DNA from: Pochonia chlamydosporia 170
Lineage: Eukaryota > Ascomycota > Sordariomycetes > Hypocreales > Clavicipitaceae
Reading direction: 5' to 3'
DNA: 64,000 nucleotides
Assembly (NCBI RefSeq): GCF_001653235.2
Contig: NC_035790.1
Coordinates: forward strand, 3,286,001 to 3,350,000
This document shows positions 1 through 11,230 of the stretch, piece by piece. The notes beneath the pieces are model-generated. The model was not told the DNA's origin and ran no database searches. It saw only the letters and a list, made by a program, of their open reading frames with translations. The stretch's first letter is position 1. Each line of letters begins with the position of its first letter. The position numbers and the translations under genes were made by a program.

Positions 1-1563
1 GCCTTCCGTGCTCGTCCTTGGGAACTGAAGCATACTGAGTCTATCGACGTCCTTGATGGCCTTGGCTCCAACATCCGTGTCGACTCTCGTGGCCTTGAAG
101 TTATGCGTGTTCTTCCCCGTCTCAACGATGACGTGAACGAGGAGTGGATCAACGACAAGTCTCGATTCGCCTGTGATGGTCTCAAGACCCAGCGCCTGAC
201 CATGCCCTTGATTCGCCGCGAGGGCAAGTTCGAGGCTGCTGATTGGGAGGAAGCTCTCACCGAGGTCGCCAAGGCCTGGGAGGCCAAGAGGCCTCAAGGC
301 AATGAGTTCAAGATTATTTCTGGAGCCCTGACCGAGGTTGAGGCTCTTGTTGTTGCCAAAGATATGGCCAACAAGCTCGGATCCGAGAACCTCGCCTTGG
401 ACACTCCCACTGGTAGCCAGCCCATTGCTCACGGTATCGACGTTCGATCCAACTATCTGTTCAACTCTCGCATCTGGGGCATTGAGGAGGCTGATTGCAT
501 CCTGATTGTCGGCAGCAACCCTCGACATGAGGCTGCCGTCTTGAATGCCCGTATCCGTAAACAGTGGCTGCGATCTGATCTTGAGATTGGCGTTGTCGGC
601 GAGACTTGGGACTCTACCTTTGAGTTTGAGCACCTTGGAGCCGACCACGCCGCCCTCAAGAAGGCTCTCACTGGCCCCTTTGGAAAGAAACTGCAGGCTG
701 CCAAGAGACCCATGATTATCGTCGGCTCTGGCGTCACTGACCATGCTGATGCCAAGGCTTTCTACGAGACTGTTGGTGCCTTTGTCGAGAAGAACGCTGC
801 GAACTTCACCACCCCGGAGTGGGATGGTTATAATGTTCTGCAGAGAGAGGCCTCAAGAGCCGGCGCTTTCGAGGTTGGCTTCACCACTCCCTCTGCCGAA
901 GTTGCCCAGAGCAAGCCCAAGTTCGTCTGGTTGCTGGGTGCCGACGAGTTCAACGAGGCCGATATCCCCAAGGACGCCTTTGTCGTCTACCAGGGCCACC
1001 ACGGTGACCGAGGTGCTCAGATTGCCGACGTTGTTCTCCCCGGCGCTGCTTACACTGAGAAGGCTGGTACTTACATCAACACTGAGGGTCGCGTTCAAAC
1101 TACCCGCGCTGCCACCTCACTGCCCGGCGCGTCCCGCACGGACTGGAAGATTCTCCGCGCTGCCAGTGAGTTCTTGGGCGTCCCTCTGCCTTACGACGAC
1201 CTCGCCGCTGTTCGCGACCGCATGATTGAGATTTCACCTGCTCTGGCTGCATACGACGTTGTTGAGCCCGTTGCTCTTCGACAGCTTAGCAAGGTTCAGC
1301 TAGTGGACCAAAACAAGGGATCAAAGGCTACAGGCGAGCCTTTGAAGAAGGTCATTGACAACTTTTATTTCACAGACGTCATCTCTAGAAGGTAGGTTCT
1401 GCACACCAGCTTGATCACGGTTCCAATTTGCTAACCACTCCTCAGTTCACCAACCATGGCACGCTGCTCTGCTGCCAAAGCTACCGGAGACCCCAGAACA
1501 AACTTTATGGCCCCTGGCATGGAGGAGGATCGGCCCATGGGCCAGGTTGCTTATGGAGCGTAA
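1..1563 (+). CDS. nuo78: NADH-ubiquinone oxidoreductase 78 kDa subunit, 3' part
   Basis: This is the C-terminal part of the largest peripheral-arm subunit of mitochondrial complex I (NDUFS1/NUO78), which carries Fe-S clusters of the NADH-oxidising module. The gene is cut by the window edge and enters in frame at base 1. Exons are 1-1391 and 1446-1563, split by a 54-base GT-AG intron; the join continues the frame into SPTMARCSAAKATGDPRTNF and ends AYGA-stop. Visible family features are the molybdopterin-oxidoreductase-like body (NDKSRFACDGLK, then ADCILIVGSNPRHEAAVLNA) and GHHGDRGAQIADVVLPGAAY with YINTEGRVQTT. The N-terminal 2Fe-2S/4Fe-4S region lies outside the window. The short C-terminal exon is typical of fungal copies. 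The identification is secure; only the 5' end is missing. Confidence 0.95.
1392..1445 (+). other. Intron in nuo78
   Basis: This 54-base intron starts GTAGGT and ends CTCAG, with a CTAAC branch-like site about 13 bases before the acceptor. Without splicing the frame stops at once in TAG. With splicing the conserved fungal C-terminus is restored. Confidence 0.85.
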
Positions 1564-1762
1564 GAAGACTCTGTCGGCTGTACCAAAATAAAAGATTCCA
1601 TTTGTCAGCGTAGGAGGGAGGTGTCGGTTGTACATATATGACGGCGGAATAGAGTAGCAGGGTAAATAATTACCATATCAACAGTAGTCGTCCGTACGTG
1701 CTTCGTGATGTAGCCACTGATCTCGATCCTCTAACCTCATCCCCAAACCAATAACTCTACCT

Positions 1763-2332
1763 CTACCTACGACTCCCATCACCTTCACTCCCCGACTCCT
1801 TCCGCATCTCCCTCTCCAGCGCCTCCTCATAAACATCCCTCGTCCGCTTAACATGCTCCCCATACCCCCTCAACTCGACCATCGTCCTCGCCACCGTCCT
1901 CAATATCTCCCTATCCCTCCACTCCGCGGGACTCCTAACCACCCACTCCGAGAAATCAGGCGCACTCGGCAACTCCCTACTCGGCCTCTCCCTCGGCGCC
2001 TGCAAATTCGCCAGCAGAAGCGCCCTATCCGCGTCGCTCATGCCCCCTTGCACTCGTGGCGGACTATCCATCCTCATCTCCTGGATCTCTGCGTCGCGAG
2101 CGATCCGTCTGCACTCCTGTTTTGATAAGGCGAGGATATTGGCCCGTACTTGCGCGGCGTGCGTGTCCAGCGCGGCTATAGAGTCGCGAATTTGGGCGGT
2201 CGTTGTGGTGGCGGGCTTGTAGGTGAAGAAGGAGGGGGGGATGGGGACGAATATCGCGGGGAGGAGGGTTGTCAGGGGTGGGATTTCATTTTGGAGGTTT
2301 GCTGGTTTTGGTGTTTGGTTTGGAGGGGGCAT
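1763..2332 (-). CDS. Uncharacterised 189-aa protein
   Basis: This is a single-exon open frame of 189 residues that I do not recognise. It starts with a proline-rich segment (MPPPNQTPKPANLQNEIPP), followed by a short hydrophobic patch (LLPAIFVPIPPSFFTYKP). The rest is charged and probably alpha-helical, for example AQIRDSIAALDTHAAQVR and REILRTVARTMVELRGYG, and the end is acidic and basic. The regularly spaced leucines and charges would suit a small coiled-coil or complex subunit, but I cannot name one. The frame is clean, has C-rich third positions on its own strand, and lies tail-to-tail with nuo78 with 199 bases between the stops. No signal peptide or membrane span is evident. Real coding is likely; function is unknown. 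Confidence 0.6.
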   Translation of the reverse strand: MPPPNQTPKPANLQNEIPPLTTLLPAIFVPIPPSFFTYKPATTTTAQIRDSIAALDTHAAQVRANILALSKQECRRIARDAEIQEMRMDSPPRVQGGMSDADRALLLANLQAPRERPSRELPSAPDFSEWVVRSPAEWRDREILRTVARTMVELRGYGEHVKRTRDVYEEALEREMRKESGSEGDGSRR

Positions 2333-3002
2333 TTTTGGTGGTTAAGTTGAAGTTGATGGGTGAAGGTGAGAATGCGGAAGAGGGACTGAAATTTTTGTTT
2401 GGTCGATTGGTTGAAATTGCAGGTTACGCAGCTGTTGGGAGTTGTGGAAGGTGTGAATGTGCGAAGGTGTCACAGCAGCACGTGCGAGACTGGGTTGACA
2501 TTAATTTTGCACATCCGCGGTATTTGGCTGATACAAAACATTCAAGTTTAGTATTAATTTGCGCAAGGCGCTGGATTTTGCTCTATCTCAAGTATATGGT
2601 GTCTTGAACGACTGATAGCACAATACCTCCCATTTAAGCGTACAAATGCGTCGTTAATCGTCTATCAACAGAGGAAATGTCCCACCTCTTACTATATAGC
2701 AGCTTGGCGCAGAAGGCTAGAGAAGACTCTGGTATGCGCTGAACCGTCTGTGAAATGCTTCGTTTGTATGCCAATGTCCAAGCGAGTGGTGGACATGTGC
2801 AGACTGGTGCCTGACGCGCATAACCTGGAGATCCTGTGAAGTCTCCCGGCGTGTTATTCCAGATATGTGCTTTGGCGAAGTGCATAGCCGGCGTGCGTAC
2901 CGCCAAATGGTAGTCGCGCAGGCTGGCCTCATGTATGTGATATTGCAACACCATGAATGTCCTGGCCGGCGCTGATAGTCTTTATCGAACAACCAGTTGC
3001 AA
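2333..3002. other. Intergenic, no gene seen
   Basis: This 670-base gap lies between the start of the 189-aa gene and the end of the ATG37-like gene. It holds short overlapping open frames on both strands with no domain-like sequence. It probably contains the 189-aa gene's promoter and the 3' end of the ATG37-like transcript. Confidence 0.6.
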
Positions 3003-4010
3003 TCACCTCGCCGGCAAGACCTTTCGCACGTATTCTCGCACAAGTTTGAGTGCAGAGCGAACCAAATCCTCCAGTCGTCTGTCCTTGCGTCTCCGCATCC
3101 AAATCAAGATGATGGCAAGAATGACGAAATCCGCTATCAGATGCTTCAAGAAGACCCAGAGAATCCAACCAAACCACGTTGGAAAGCTTCGTTCCTTCTT
3201 CGATCGCCACTCTCGGCCAGTTGTTATCTGTTCCCTCAAGGCCGCAACCTCAGCTGATAGCTTTGTCACGGCTCGTTCCACCTTCTTCTGCCACCTTGAC
3301 GATTTCTGTTCTCTGCTCTCTTCCATGGCATCGTCAAGATCCATCAGGCGTTGGGACCGCAACTCGGCTTCGTCTTGCTCACTCATTGGGCTCAAGATCT
3401 TCATAGGACCTTCGCTGCCACTTAATGGTTGTTGGAATGTGCGAGGTGCCTTACTTGACCCGGCTGCCTTCGGGGATGAATCGGTCGAGCTCGGAGAGTT
3501 GTGCTTTATTTGGTTCCATACGAATTCTAATTCCGTAACGAGCTCAATGGCGTCACTGTTGCCGCTGTTATTAGTTTCTCTGCGGATGAGAGTGATATGT
3601 TTGGACGTACGTTGTATTGGCATATCGATACATGGTCTCGATGAGAGCCTCCACATATCTCCGCTTGGCTTCCGTTCGGCTCAGACCTTTTTGCGAGTTC
3701 CAAGCGTCCCATTTATCTCTTTCTCTGTGCAGTTCTTCCGACGTGAGGAATGGTCCTGCTGTGGGCTGTTCCATGACACCATCGACATCTCCCTCCATTG
3801 CTTGCTTGTAGAGGCCATATAGCCGGAGTCGATCGGACGGCGGCGGCCGTGATGCGCCGGTCTTGGGAATCTTTTTGACTGTGTTGAGAGCATGGACGAA
3901 TACTCGATCTAGTGGGAGCAAGGCCTCGTGATTAGCGTTTCAATGGGACTGAGGTCTACGTGCCTAGCAGTTGACAAGTAGGAATCCGACATACCGACCG
4001 AGTCAGCCAT
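3003..4010 (-). CDS. atg37: Acyl-CoA-binding, tail-anchored protein, Atg37/ACBD5-like
   Basis: Exons on the minus strand are 4010-3995, 3908-3611 and 3555-3003, giving 288 residues. Both introns are GT-AG, and the first exon is only 16 bases. Residues about 6-105 form an acyl-CoA-binding domain (DRVFVHALNTVKKIPKTG, then RLRLYGLYKQAMEGD and KWDAWNSQKGLSRTEAKRRY). A charged coiled-coil stretch (about 185-225) follows. A hydrophobic span, WILWVFLKHLIADFVILAII, lies near residues 232-257, followed by a basic 31-residue tail. This order, ACB domain, coiled coil and C-terminal anchor, is that of Atg37/ACBD5, a peroxisomal membrane protein that binds acyl-CoA and acts in pexophagy in yeast and in contacts with the ER in animals. 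Peroxisomal location is inferred from the family. A different tail-anchored ACBD protein remains possible. Confidence 0.82.
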
Positions 4011-5728
4011 GATGACGAGATTGGTGCAGCGTCTGCTGCACCGGGATATCTATAATTTCCGTATGTAGACGAGCAGTCCAGCTATAAATAGACAGATGCA
4101 GATGAATGTCTGATATCACGATGGGAGGTGTCGTGAAACCACCAAGAAAACGCGCCGATATCGACAGTGGTGAATAACAGATAAGGCGGCACCGGAAAGC
4201 GAGCAAGCCGTGACGTTGGCAGTGACAGATTGTCGCAGCAGCAAGCTCCTCCAAGCTGCAACGGGTATGTATTCAACACTGTCGCGTGTGCCAGTGGAGA
4301 AAATAAAATGCGGAGAGAAAAAAGGCCCCCGAAATACGTCAATCGCGATGGTTATGATGTTGTTGCTGGTCATTGAGGTTGGGCCAGGCTAAGCGTGATA
4401 GTCCAGACTTGACTCCATGTCATCAAGCCAAGTCGAGCCAAGCCAGTACCAGTCAACCGAGGCCCCTGGGACCGCCACCACACGAGCAGGTGGGTTCAAT
4501 GTTGGCACTCTGCACAGACTTGGGCACAAGAGCACAAGCAGACGGGCAGGTGCAGCCCACTCACTCCTGCCGACCGAGGCAAGAGATGGTGTCAATGGGT
4601 CCTAATTCGGCGACGTCCAACGTCTAATTGGTCCGTTCCCCGGACTTCCGTCTGTTGTATGGGACAAAGAAGGGATACGCATTGTATTCGCATGAGAACT
4701 AAATGCTTCTTAAATTTATTAATATATGGATGACCCTTGTTATCGGCTTATGCGGAACTGGCGGTCTGGTGGTTGTTTGTTTGCGGGAAATGCACCAAAA
4801 TTGGAAATTTTAACATGAGCATTGACATGTGAATGGGCAATTTGGAATGCATTCCTGGCGCAGAAAGTGGACGTAACAAAGCAACACCATTGCCGCTCAA
4901 TATGACGGGTTTAACACGGCTTGTACCCATTATCCCGTCGTCGGAGCCGGACAACGGTAGTTGCGAATTCACCTGACATTTATGTCGCCACAGATGTTTC
5001 GCATTGGACTAAACTACGTGATCTTGGTACCAGATACCCCGGTGTCGCAGAACGCAGCTGCTACATTGCTCTCTGGCGAGCTGGAAAGTTCCGATGACAT
5101 ATATAATCTCAATATCAGTCTGCCATCTGAGTACTCAAGCGACGAATGGGCGGGATGGCTGCATGATGCAACAGCTGTCGTGTGCCACATCGTCCCTTTT
5201 GGGACACAACTGGCTCCAGCAGGCCTCAAGTCCAATTAACCAAATACAAGCACGCGCACATTTTAATCTCATAGTCCGATAATACTTACCTCTTATCAAC
5301 ACAAAGACTCTAACTCCTAACAAAGTAAACCTCTGCCATGCATTTGATTCGTCGCAAAGTATTTTCACCAATTTACCACATCGTGACCGCGACCAACAGT
5401 GCAACGGCCCTGCTCAACCCCAGCATCGCCTCGAGGATATACAGCTCAATCGCCGGATAACTTGCCCAAAAACTTCACATATGAATGCTTGCATACTTTG
5501 AGTGCCAAGCCAACATCACAGCTAGCCCTGCAAGCGGCTGAGAAGCTGAACTGCCCAAGCCAAACAATCACAGCAAGATGGATCCCGTGTAAGCGTTATG
5601 CCAAACCAACTTAACATTCTTGCAGCCCTGCAGACAACAACAACACGGGAATAGTCAAATGCCCTTCAAAATCGTAAATCATCACCTCCTTCCTGCTCCC
5701 AGATTGATCCGTTACTCTCTCAGTAACC
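4011..5728. other. Intergenic, no gene seen
   Basis: This is a 1.7 kb gap between divergent genes (ATG37-like on minus, cysteine-rich protein on plus). It contains a stretch rich in CCAAGCCA and GACCAG-type words at about 4400-4560 and an AT-rich patch near 4700-4730. Open frames are short and unconvincing. It probably carries both promoters. Confidence 0.55.
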
Positions 5729-6568
5729 ATGCGATTAACACTGTTTCTCCTTTCCGCACATCTAACAGCGGCATACCAAAAGCTCCTACCAAGACTGGAC
5801 TCCAACATCACACTCGGTCTCGAAGTACGAAGCGACGACTGCCACGTAGGTAGCACTTGCGCAGAGTGCTTCGGCGCAGGAAACATCATCTGCGACACAT
5901 ACGGGTGCTTCAACCCATCCAAGCACGAGCAGTGCTGCAAAGGATACAGTACATACGCCTACCCTTTTCAGCAACCCAGCTAACAAATGTAGATGTCTGC
6001 GTTGGCAAAGATACGAGCTGTTGCGTAAACGCTGTACGTTGAACATCCCACATCCATGACCTAATCTGACTTTTTCAGGGCGGTCCTGGCAAAATAGGAT
6101 CGAGTGGTGTTCCGTCCCCGCCGCCGTCAGCTACCACTTCTGGATCTGGGCCAAAGGCCTCAAGCTGGACGTGCTCGCCGTCGGAGTCGGGCGAAGAGTG
6201 CTGTCAGAAGGGTCATGCGGCGCTGCATTGGTGTTCGGGAGAGTACCCTAAGCAGCAGTGCTATAATCCTAGGGTGCAATTTTGTTGTACTGATGGGTCG
6301 GTGTGCTATGGCAAGGATTGCTGTGATCTTTTTGTGAGTATTTCGGGTCGCGTTGTGAGGGTTTGGGACTGATAGGGAGTAGAGTGCTTCGCCGACAAAT
6401 CCTTTGACGGCGCAGAATACGGATAGGGCGACTACGAGCTTTGTGGCGACGCAGACGCAGACGCAGACGGGGTCTGCTCAAACTAGTACCAAGACTGGAG
6501 AGGGGAATATAGTGACGGTGGAGGGCTTGGGTGTTGTGATGGTTGTGGCGATGATGGTTTTGGGATAG
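5729..6568 (+). CDS. Secreted cysteine-rich protein, probably GPI-anchored
   Basis: Exons 5729-5948, 5993-6033, 6079-6333 and 6383-6568 join in frame to give 233 residues. Residues 1-16 form a signal peptide (MRLTLFLLSAHLTAAY). Two cysteine-rich modules follow, at about 38-84 and 119-169. Both end in the same layout: C, F/Y-N-P, a CC pair, five residues, C, then G-K-D and a second CC pair. A Ser/Pro/Gly linker (about 88-116) separates them. The C-terminus is Thr/Gln-rich with TQTQTQT, then a hydrophobic tail (VEGLGVVMVVAMMVLG) with no charged end, as in GPI-attachment signals. It is therefore probably a cell-wall or plasma-membrane surface protein. I recognise no named family. Introns are short (44, 45 and 49 bases), and the frame match over four exons supports the model. 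Confidence 0.72.
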
Positions 6569-6638
6569 ACGCGGGACATATCCCACAATTTACTATGGAT
6601 TCATAACTTCGTTCTTATTTACTCGATAAGTGACGGCT

Positions 6639-9292
6639 TTAGTCGCGTGCGGTTTTGTCCAAGAGCCCTTGCTGAACAGCTATGGTTGACTTCTCAGTCG
6701 ACCTTTGATCTCGGCTGCCGTCACTGCCATTCTGTTCCCGTTCAGAGCTGAAATCATCCGGCGTAAACACACCCTCCCTAGAAGCCGCAACTTTCCTCTT
6801 CCCTACTGTTTTCACCCACGCATCAGTCCTGAGGTCGGTGGACTCCGGCCACAGGAATATGCCAATAGTCCTGCCTGTAGACATTGTGTCCAGAAACCGT
6901 CGTAGCTTACCAGTTCCTGTCTTCCCCATGATAGACAGGCTGACAGTAGAAGCAAAGAGGGCCACCATCACCGCAATGACTATAAAGGCAGGGATGGCAA
7001 AAGGAATCTTGTACTGAACTCGTTTGTGGTAAACGATAACGGGTACTCTGTCGCCGCCGGATTCCGTACCACGTTTCTGAAGAGCATCATCAGAAACCCA
7101 TCCTTTCGTGCCCACAACAGTGTTGGCCGCAACATCTGTCCAGACCAAGTTGATGATGTTGGCAGCACTTGACGCAGAGGTAGACAACTCCATCCACTTC
7201 CTATACAACGCTAGAGCCGTCCGACCAGAGTAGTCCCCAAACCCAGAATACCCCGTCCGACCTGGCCGGGCAATGTTATACGCATTAAACACGGCCTGGG
7301 TGTAGAAGTTGATTCCTGGCAGGTACTGGCCGATTTTGGTTGCACTTTGTGAGAAAGAGTTCTCCGTCAGTGAATACACGTTTGACATCCCTGGCAGGAA
7401 CAGGCTCTCGTGTGTGAGTGTCGATACATTTGATTTCAAGTCGTCTGGTACACTTGCATTACCTGTGCCGATTATTCCCCATAGAGGCTGAATATCGTTG
7501 ATGGCCATGTCTCCGATGTTCTCGACAGCCCACTGGGGAAGACTTGCTGCGTTGGCGTAGCTCTTGGGCTTGAGCTGGGTTACTTGCAGGCCATCCAAGT
7601 TGGTTCCATTGTATCGGAACCGGACGGTTTTGACTACGGCACGGAATGCACTTGCACAGCTGTATATCGGAATGGTCCACTTGGAGTCTGGATCCGGGAT
7701 GAGATTCGAGCCATTGTCGGTACGTCGGGCGGCTCCATAAAGGAGGCCACATCCGACAAGAGTGCTGTTCATGTTTGGCAAGTCGTTGGGTGTGACTCCC
7801 GTGCAGGAAAGGGCTATGTATGTTAGCTACAAATGAATTCATGCGATAGCACGGCGATAACCGTACCGACTGAGTAAAAGTCCCTTTTGCTAACGGCAAA
7901 TGGGTTGCCTTTGACTGTCTTGTTTCGTTCGGACGGGGTTGCTGGCAAGTCTGCGAGATACTCGCCAAAGGTGCTTGAGCTCCGTAAAGACTGATACTCA
8001 ATAGCGAATATATTACTCCTGTCATCGGCAGATGTTTGATTTACTTGTGTTGAGTTTGTCTGAGAGATCAAGCCAAGTTTTGCATCATTCCTGGTAAAGT
8101 TCTTGGGGTTTCGATCGGTCAGATTGAAAAATGCCATAGTAAGAAAATTCGACATCCAAGCAGCATAGTATGCCTTTTCTCGAATGTCCAGTTCACTCTG
8201 GCCATTGGGATAAATTCCAGGGCTAGGCATCGTTCGCGATAAATTCGAAAATCCACCGTGATCTATCAATGCTAGGCTCTTGACTTGTGGCTGTGCACTA
8301 CCATCGTCCAGTCTAAGTGTAAAGTCAAACGTGACGTTCATATCGACGCATTTCGTCTCCGGTTCGATAAATAATATGTCTTCGGTCCACTCGCTGCCAT
8401 ATTCGTGCAAGGGTCCCGGCACGGAATGGCGGCGAAAGCCTATGCCGCCGGCTTCTGTGTCGACAATGAGTCCTTCCACGACGTGGACTTTCGACTCTGG
8501 GATGAGCATGGAAATTTGACGGTATGCTGATTTAATGTACCATCCTACTGGGCTAAAACTGTCTGTGGCATTCAAGTAGGCCCTCCACTGAATATCAAAA
8601 ACGCTGGAGACTGGCTTCGCAAACTGCTTTGCTCCGTCACGAAACAGATTCACAAGTGGAGAAGGTATGCTTCGATCGATGATGGTGTTGTTGCAAACTT
8701 GAGCAAGCCCCTTTTGTGTGCAAGTCTGATTCATCGTCAAACCAGGACAAGCCGCATTTCCGCATGATCTCGTAAATGGCGCTGCACTCCGGGGCGGCGT
8801 CCCGTAGCCAAATGCCGAAGTGTCATTGATAAAGCGGAATTGTTCGAGGTTAACAGATCCTAGTGGCTCAACAACATCGTACAATCCCAATGGTGTCATA
8901 ATGGAGGCCAAGGAGGTTAATGCTAGAGCCAATGTTTGAAACCACATCAGATAATTGACGCGTCGTGGGACTCCTTGGCGAGCAGCAGTGTCTGTATTTA
9001 GAATACCCGGCCATAATGAAGAGTGTAAAAATCGGCCGAGAACAGACCTAGACCCCAGAGTTAGATTGTGGCATAGAGCGGGCAAGGCGAATGTTGACCA
9101 ACCAAGAAACTACTGAGTTTCGATTTGTTATAAATGCGATGAGTATGAGTGGAACTAATAGGGGAAGTAGAACCTGTACTGTCAAAACAAATTAGGGAGT
9201 GTATAGATTTCACGAAATGTGAGAGACTTACAAAGAAAGACGCCCGCTGCAATGAGACCGGACACTTCCCCCACTGAGAGGTCTGCCATCAT
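6639..9292 (-). CDS. Large fungal membrane glycoprotein of unknown function
   Basis: Exons are 9292-9232, 9178-9103, 9047-7867 and 7813-6639, giving 830 residues if the first of two adjacent ATGs is used. Hydrophobic segments sit near residues 21-40 (LQVLLPLLVPLILIAFITN) and about 80-103 (MWFQTLALALTSLASIM). A long region of about 600 residues with Asn-x-Ser/Thr sites and cysteines follows, presumably outside the cell. One more span (AFIVIAVMVALFASTVSLSI) lies near residues 705-732, before a polar cytoplasmic tail of about 97 residues. The motif SSLWPGILNTDTAARQGVPR between the first spans resembles what I remember from orphan membrane proteins of Fusarium-type fungi. The second intron has a weak GTTGGT donor; removing it restores a continuous SVVSWSVLGRF. 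Function is unknown. It ends 70 bases from the cysteine-rich gene's stop. Confidence 0.75.
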
Positions 9293-9768
9293 GAGCCACA
9301 ATATCCAAGATCATCAACGTCAAGGTTCACAAACTTCGACATTTTGTATTTCAGGGAATAAGGTGGGCTTATGTGCCATGAGCATGTTAGCTTGTTCCTG
9401 GGGTGCGGTTGTTGCCAGGATCTTCAGCCCCAGCTGATCCAGAGGGCCCTGGCAATGCATGAAGACCATAACGTTTTCCCACAGAGAGCATCTGTACACT
9501 GCAGCCTTATGCGCCCGAAGGATGTGTATTGACTGCGCCAATTCCTCAAACATCTCAAGTCACAGTCGTGCGGCTAAGATCGGAAATTTTGAATGCTCTA
9601 GCCTCATTGCTCGTTATTGGGGATAGAGAAGTGTTTCGGCCATGTTGAGGGCATCGCAACTGAGATTTGTCAAAAATCGTATAACAATGTACATCTAAAC
9701 TCTATGATGAAAGTACTGGTATCTCGTGAAGTGAAAAGCATGGTAAAAAAGCGAAATTATCCCTCTGG
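9293..9768. other. Intergenic, no gene seen
   Basis: This 476-base gap is upstream of the 830-aa membrane protein and downstream of the RNase III gene, both on minus. Only short open frames are present, with no recognisable motif. Confidence 0.55.
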
Positions 9769-10782
9769 TCAAGATGTCGGGCTGGATTCTTCGGCGGCCT
9801 TGGCGGCTTCTAGAAAAGCAATCTTCTTTGCCTTGTACGGCTTGAGAAGTTTCTTGTTTTCTAATGCCCTTTGTGCAGCTTTTTGGGCAGCCTCTTTCTT
9901 CTTCAGAGCTGTTCCAGTTGCGAGAAGCTTGTTCATCTCACCCCATCCATCCAAGTATACACCTACGGTATACAGCGGCATTCCAATGTCCTTGTCCTTG
10001 CCTATCCCTGGCATATCTTCGTAGCGGATGAGAATCCCTTTTGCTCCAATTTCGTTTCGTAAAGCCTCTTTGGAGGTGAAGTTTGTTTTCGAGATGGCGC
10101 TCGCCGCACCATTTTGCGACTCAAAACCGGCTTCCCCACTAGCCTTGGTTCGTGTTTCGTTGTTCATGATGTGATCCTTGATTGTTCTCGCCCAGAGTGA
10201 TTTGAGCCAAGATGCTGTGTTGGCAAGCCCACTTTTGGGGTCAGAAACAATGGCAGCTGCGACGTATGCTTCAAACATGTCGGCTTGGACCTTGATGATA
10301 TCTTTATCCTTTGACTTCCCTCGTCCATGTAAGACTTCCTTCTTCAGGTCAGGTGGTAGCTGTGCTTTAGACTCTAAGCCATATTCGCGAAAATATTGCG
10401 CGAGGGTTGTATTTCGAACCAATATTTCTCGCAGCTGAGAACACCTCCCTGATGGCGTGGTTGGAAACGTCTGGTATATCAGGCTCGAAGCCATTAATTC
10501 CAAGTAAGCATCGCCTAGCCATTCGAGACGTTCATAGCTAGGGTTCGAGCCACTGATACCCGGATGCCGGAATACGGTGTCTTCAAGCCCTTGGTTAAAT
10601 ATTTTGGGGATGGGAGGGAGACTTGAAGGTATCTCGGTTGAAACCCAAGGTGTTAATGTAAACATCGTTGGGATTTGACCCAACGTGTCGAATTTTGGCG
10701 TTTCATTATTACTTTCTGGAGGAGATTGTCTTTTCCTTTTGACATCCTGACAAGGATCGCTGGTCGCAGCTCTTTTCGACAT
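9769..10782 (-). CDS. Ribonuclease III, Rnt1-like
   Basis: This is a single exon of 337 residues. It is a double-strand-specific endoribonuclease: the signature RLEWLGDAYLELMAS lies at residues 85-99, and the second acidic pair is in VQADMFEAYVAAAI. By family comparison E87, D91, D168 and E171 are the metal-binding catalytic residues, and all four are present, so activity is expected. A C-terminal double-stranded-RNA-binding region follows (about 245-320, with ALRNEIGAKG early and ALKKKEAAQKAAQRALENKK at its end). The N-terminal 60 residues are basic and low in complexity (KRKRQ), suggesting nuclear entry. By analogy with yeast Rnt1 it would process pre-rRNA and small nuclear or nucleolar RNAs. 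The mitoribosomal relative mL44 normally lacks intact catalytic residues, which argues against that option. Confidence 0.85.
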   Translation of the reverse strand: MSKRAATSDPCQDVKRKRQSPPESNNETPKFDTLGQIPTMFTLTPWVSTEIPSSLPPIPKIFNQGLEDTVFRHPGISGSNPSYERLEWLGDAYLELMASSLIYQTFPTTPSGRCSQLREILVRNTTLAQYFREYGLESKAQLPPDLKKEVLHGRGKSKDKDIIKVQADMFEAYVAAAIVSDPKSGLANTASWLKSLWARTIKDHIMNNETRTKASGEAGFESQNGAASAISKTNFTSKEALRNEIGAKGILIRYEDMPGIGKDKDIGMPLYTVGVYLDGWGEMNKLLATGTALKKKEAAQKAAQRALENKKLLKPYKAKKIAFLEAAKAAEESSPTS

Positions 10783-11230
10783 ATCTTGATCTATGAATAC
10801 ATTGAGTTGAAAATGAAGACTTCAATGCTCAACAGCTTACCCAGCCAGACAACACTCCGGTCGCCCCACCTCGGATGAAGGAGCCAATCAGTGGTTTGTC
10901 AATCACGTGTATCATTTTGATGCGTTGCGCTTGCTCATCTTACTGGTTGCTTATTCGAGACGCATAGGTTGAATTGTAGCATAAATGTGGTAATTAATGA
11001 CATAGTTTTATCCAATTATTGAACTACTTTTTATCTAAAAAATCTGCACGTCTCGCAGTCTGGCATCTGAAGGCTATCGTGGTGGAAGCAACATATTGAA
11101 CAAATTAAGCAATTAGTGGGTCCGTGCTTGCAAGCCACGCAAAGCTCCTTGCTTGTCATCCATTCCGCTTCAGTCCGGCCTGGTCTCAAAAAAGTTGAAC
11201 ACCAACATCAGCAACCACAAGCATGCCAAG
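10783..11230. promoter_or_regulatory. Divergent promoter region, RNase III / mS33
   Basis: A 448-base gap separates two start codons facing away from each other, so both promoters must lie here. A CACGTG E-box-like hexamer is visible at about 10903-10908. No TATA box could be assigned with confidence. Confidence 0.5.

Noticed and set aside
2953..3822. 289-codon plus-strand open frame
   Set aside because: It lies antisense to the ATG37-like gene, whose domain and splice joins are convincing; it has no motif of its own.
9769..10782. Naming the RNase III gene as mitoribosomal mL44
   Set aside because: All four catalytic acidic residues are present and the N-terminus is basic rather than a clear mitochondrial presequence.
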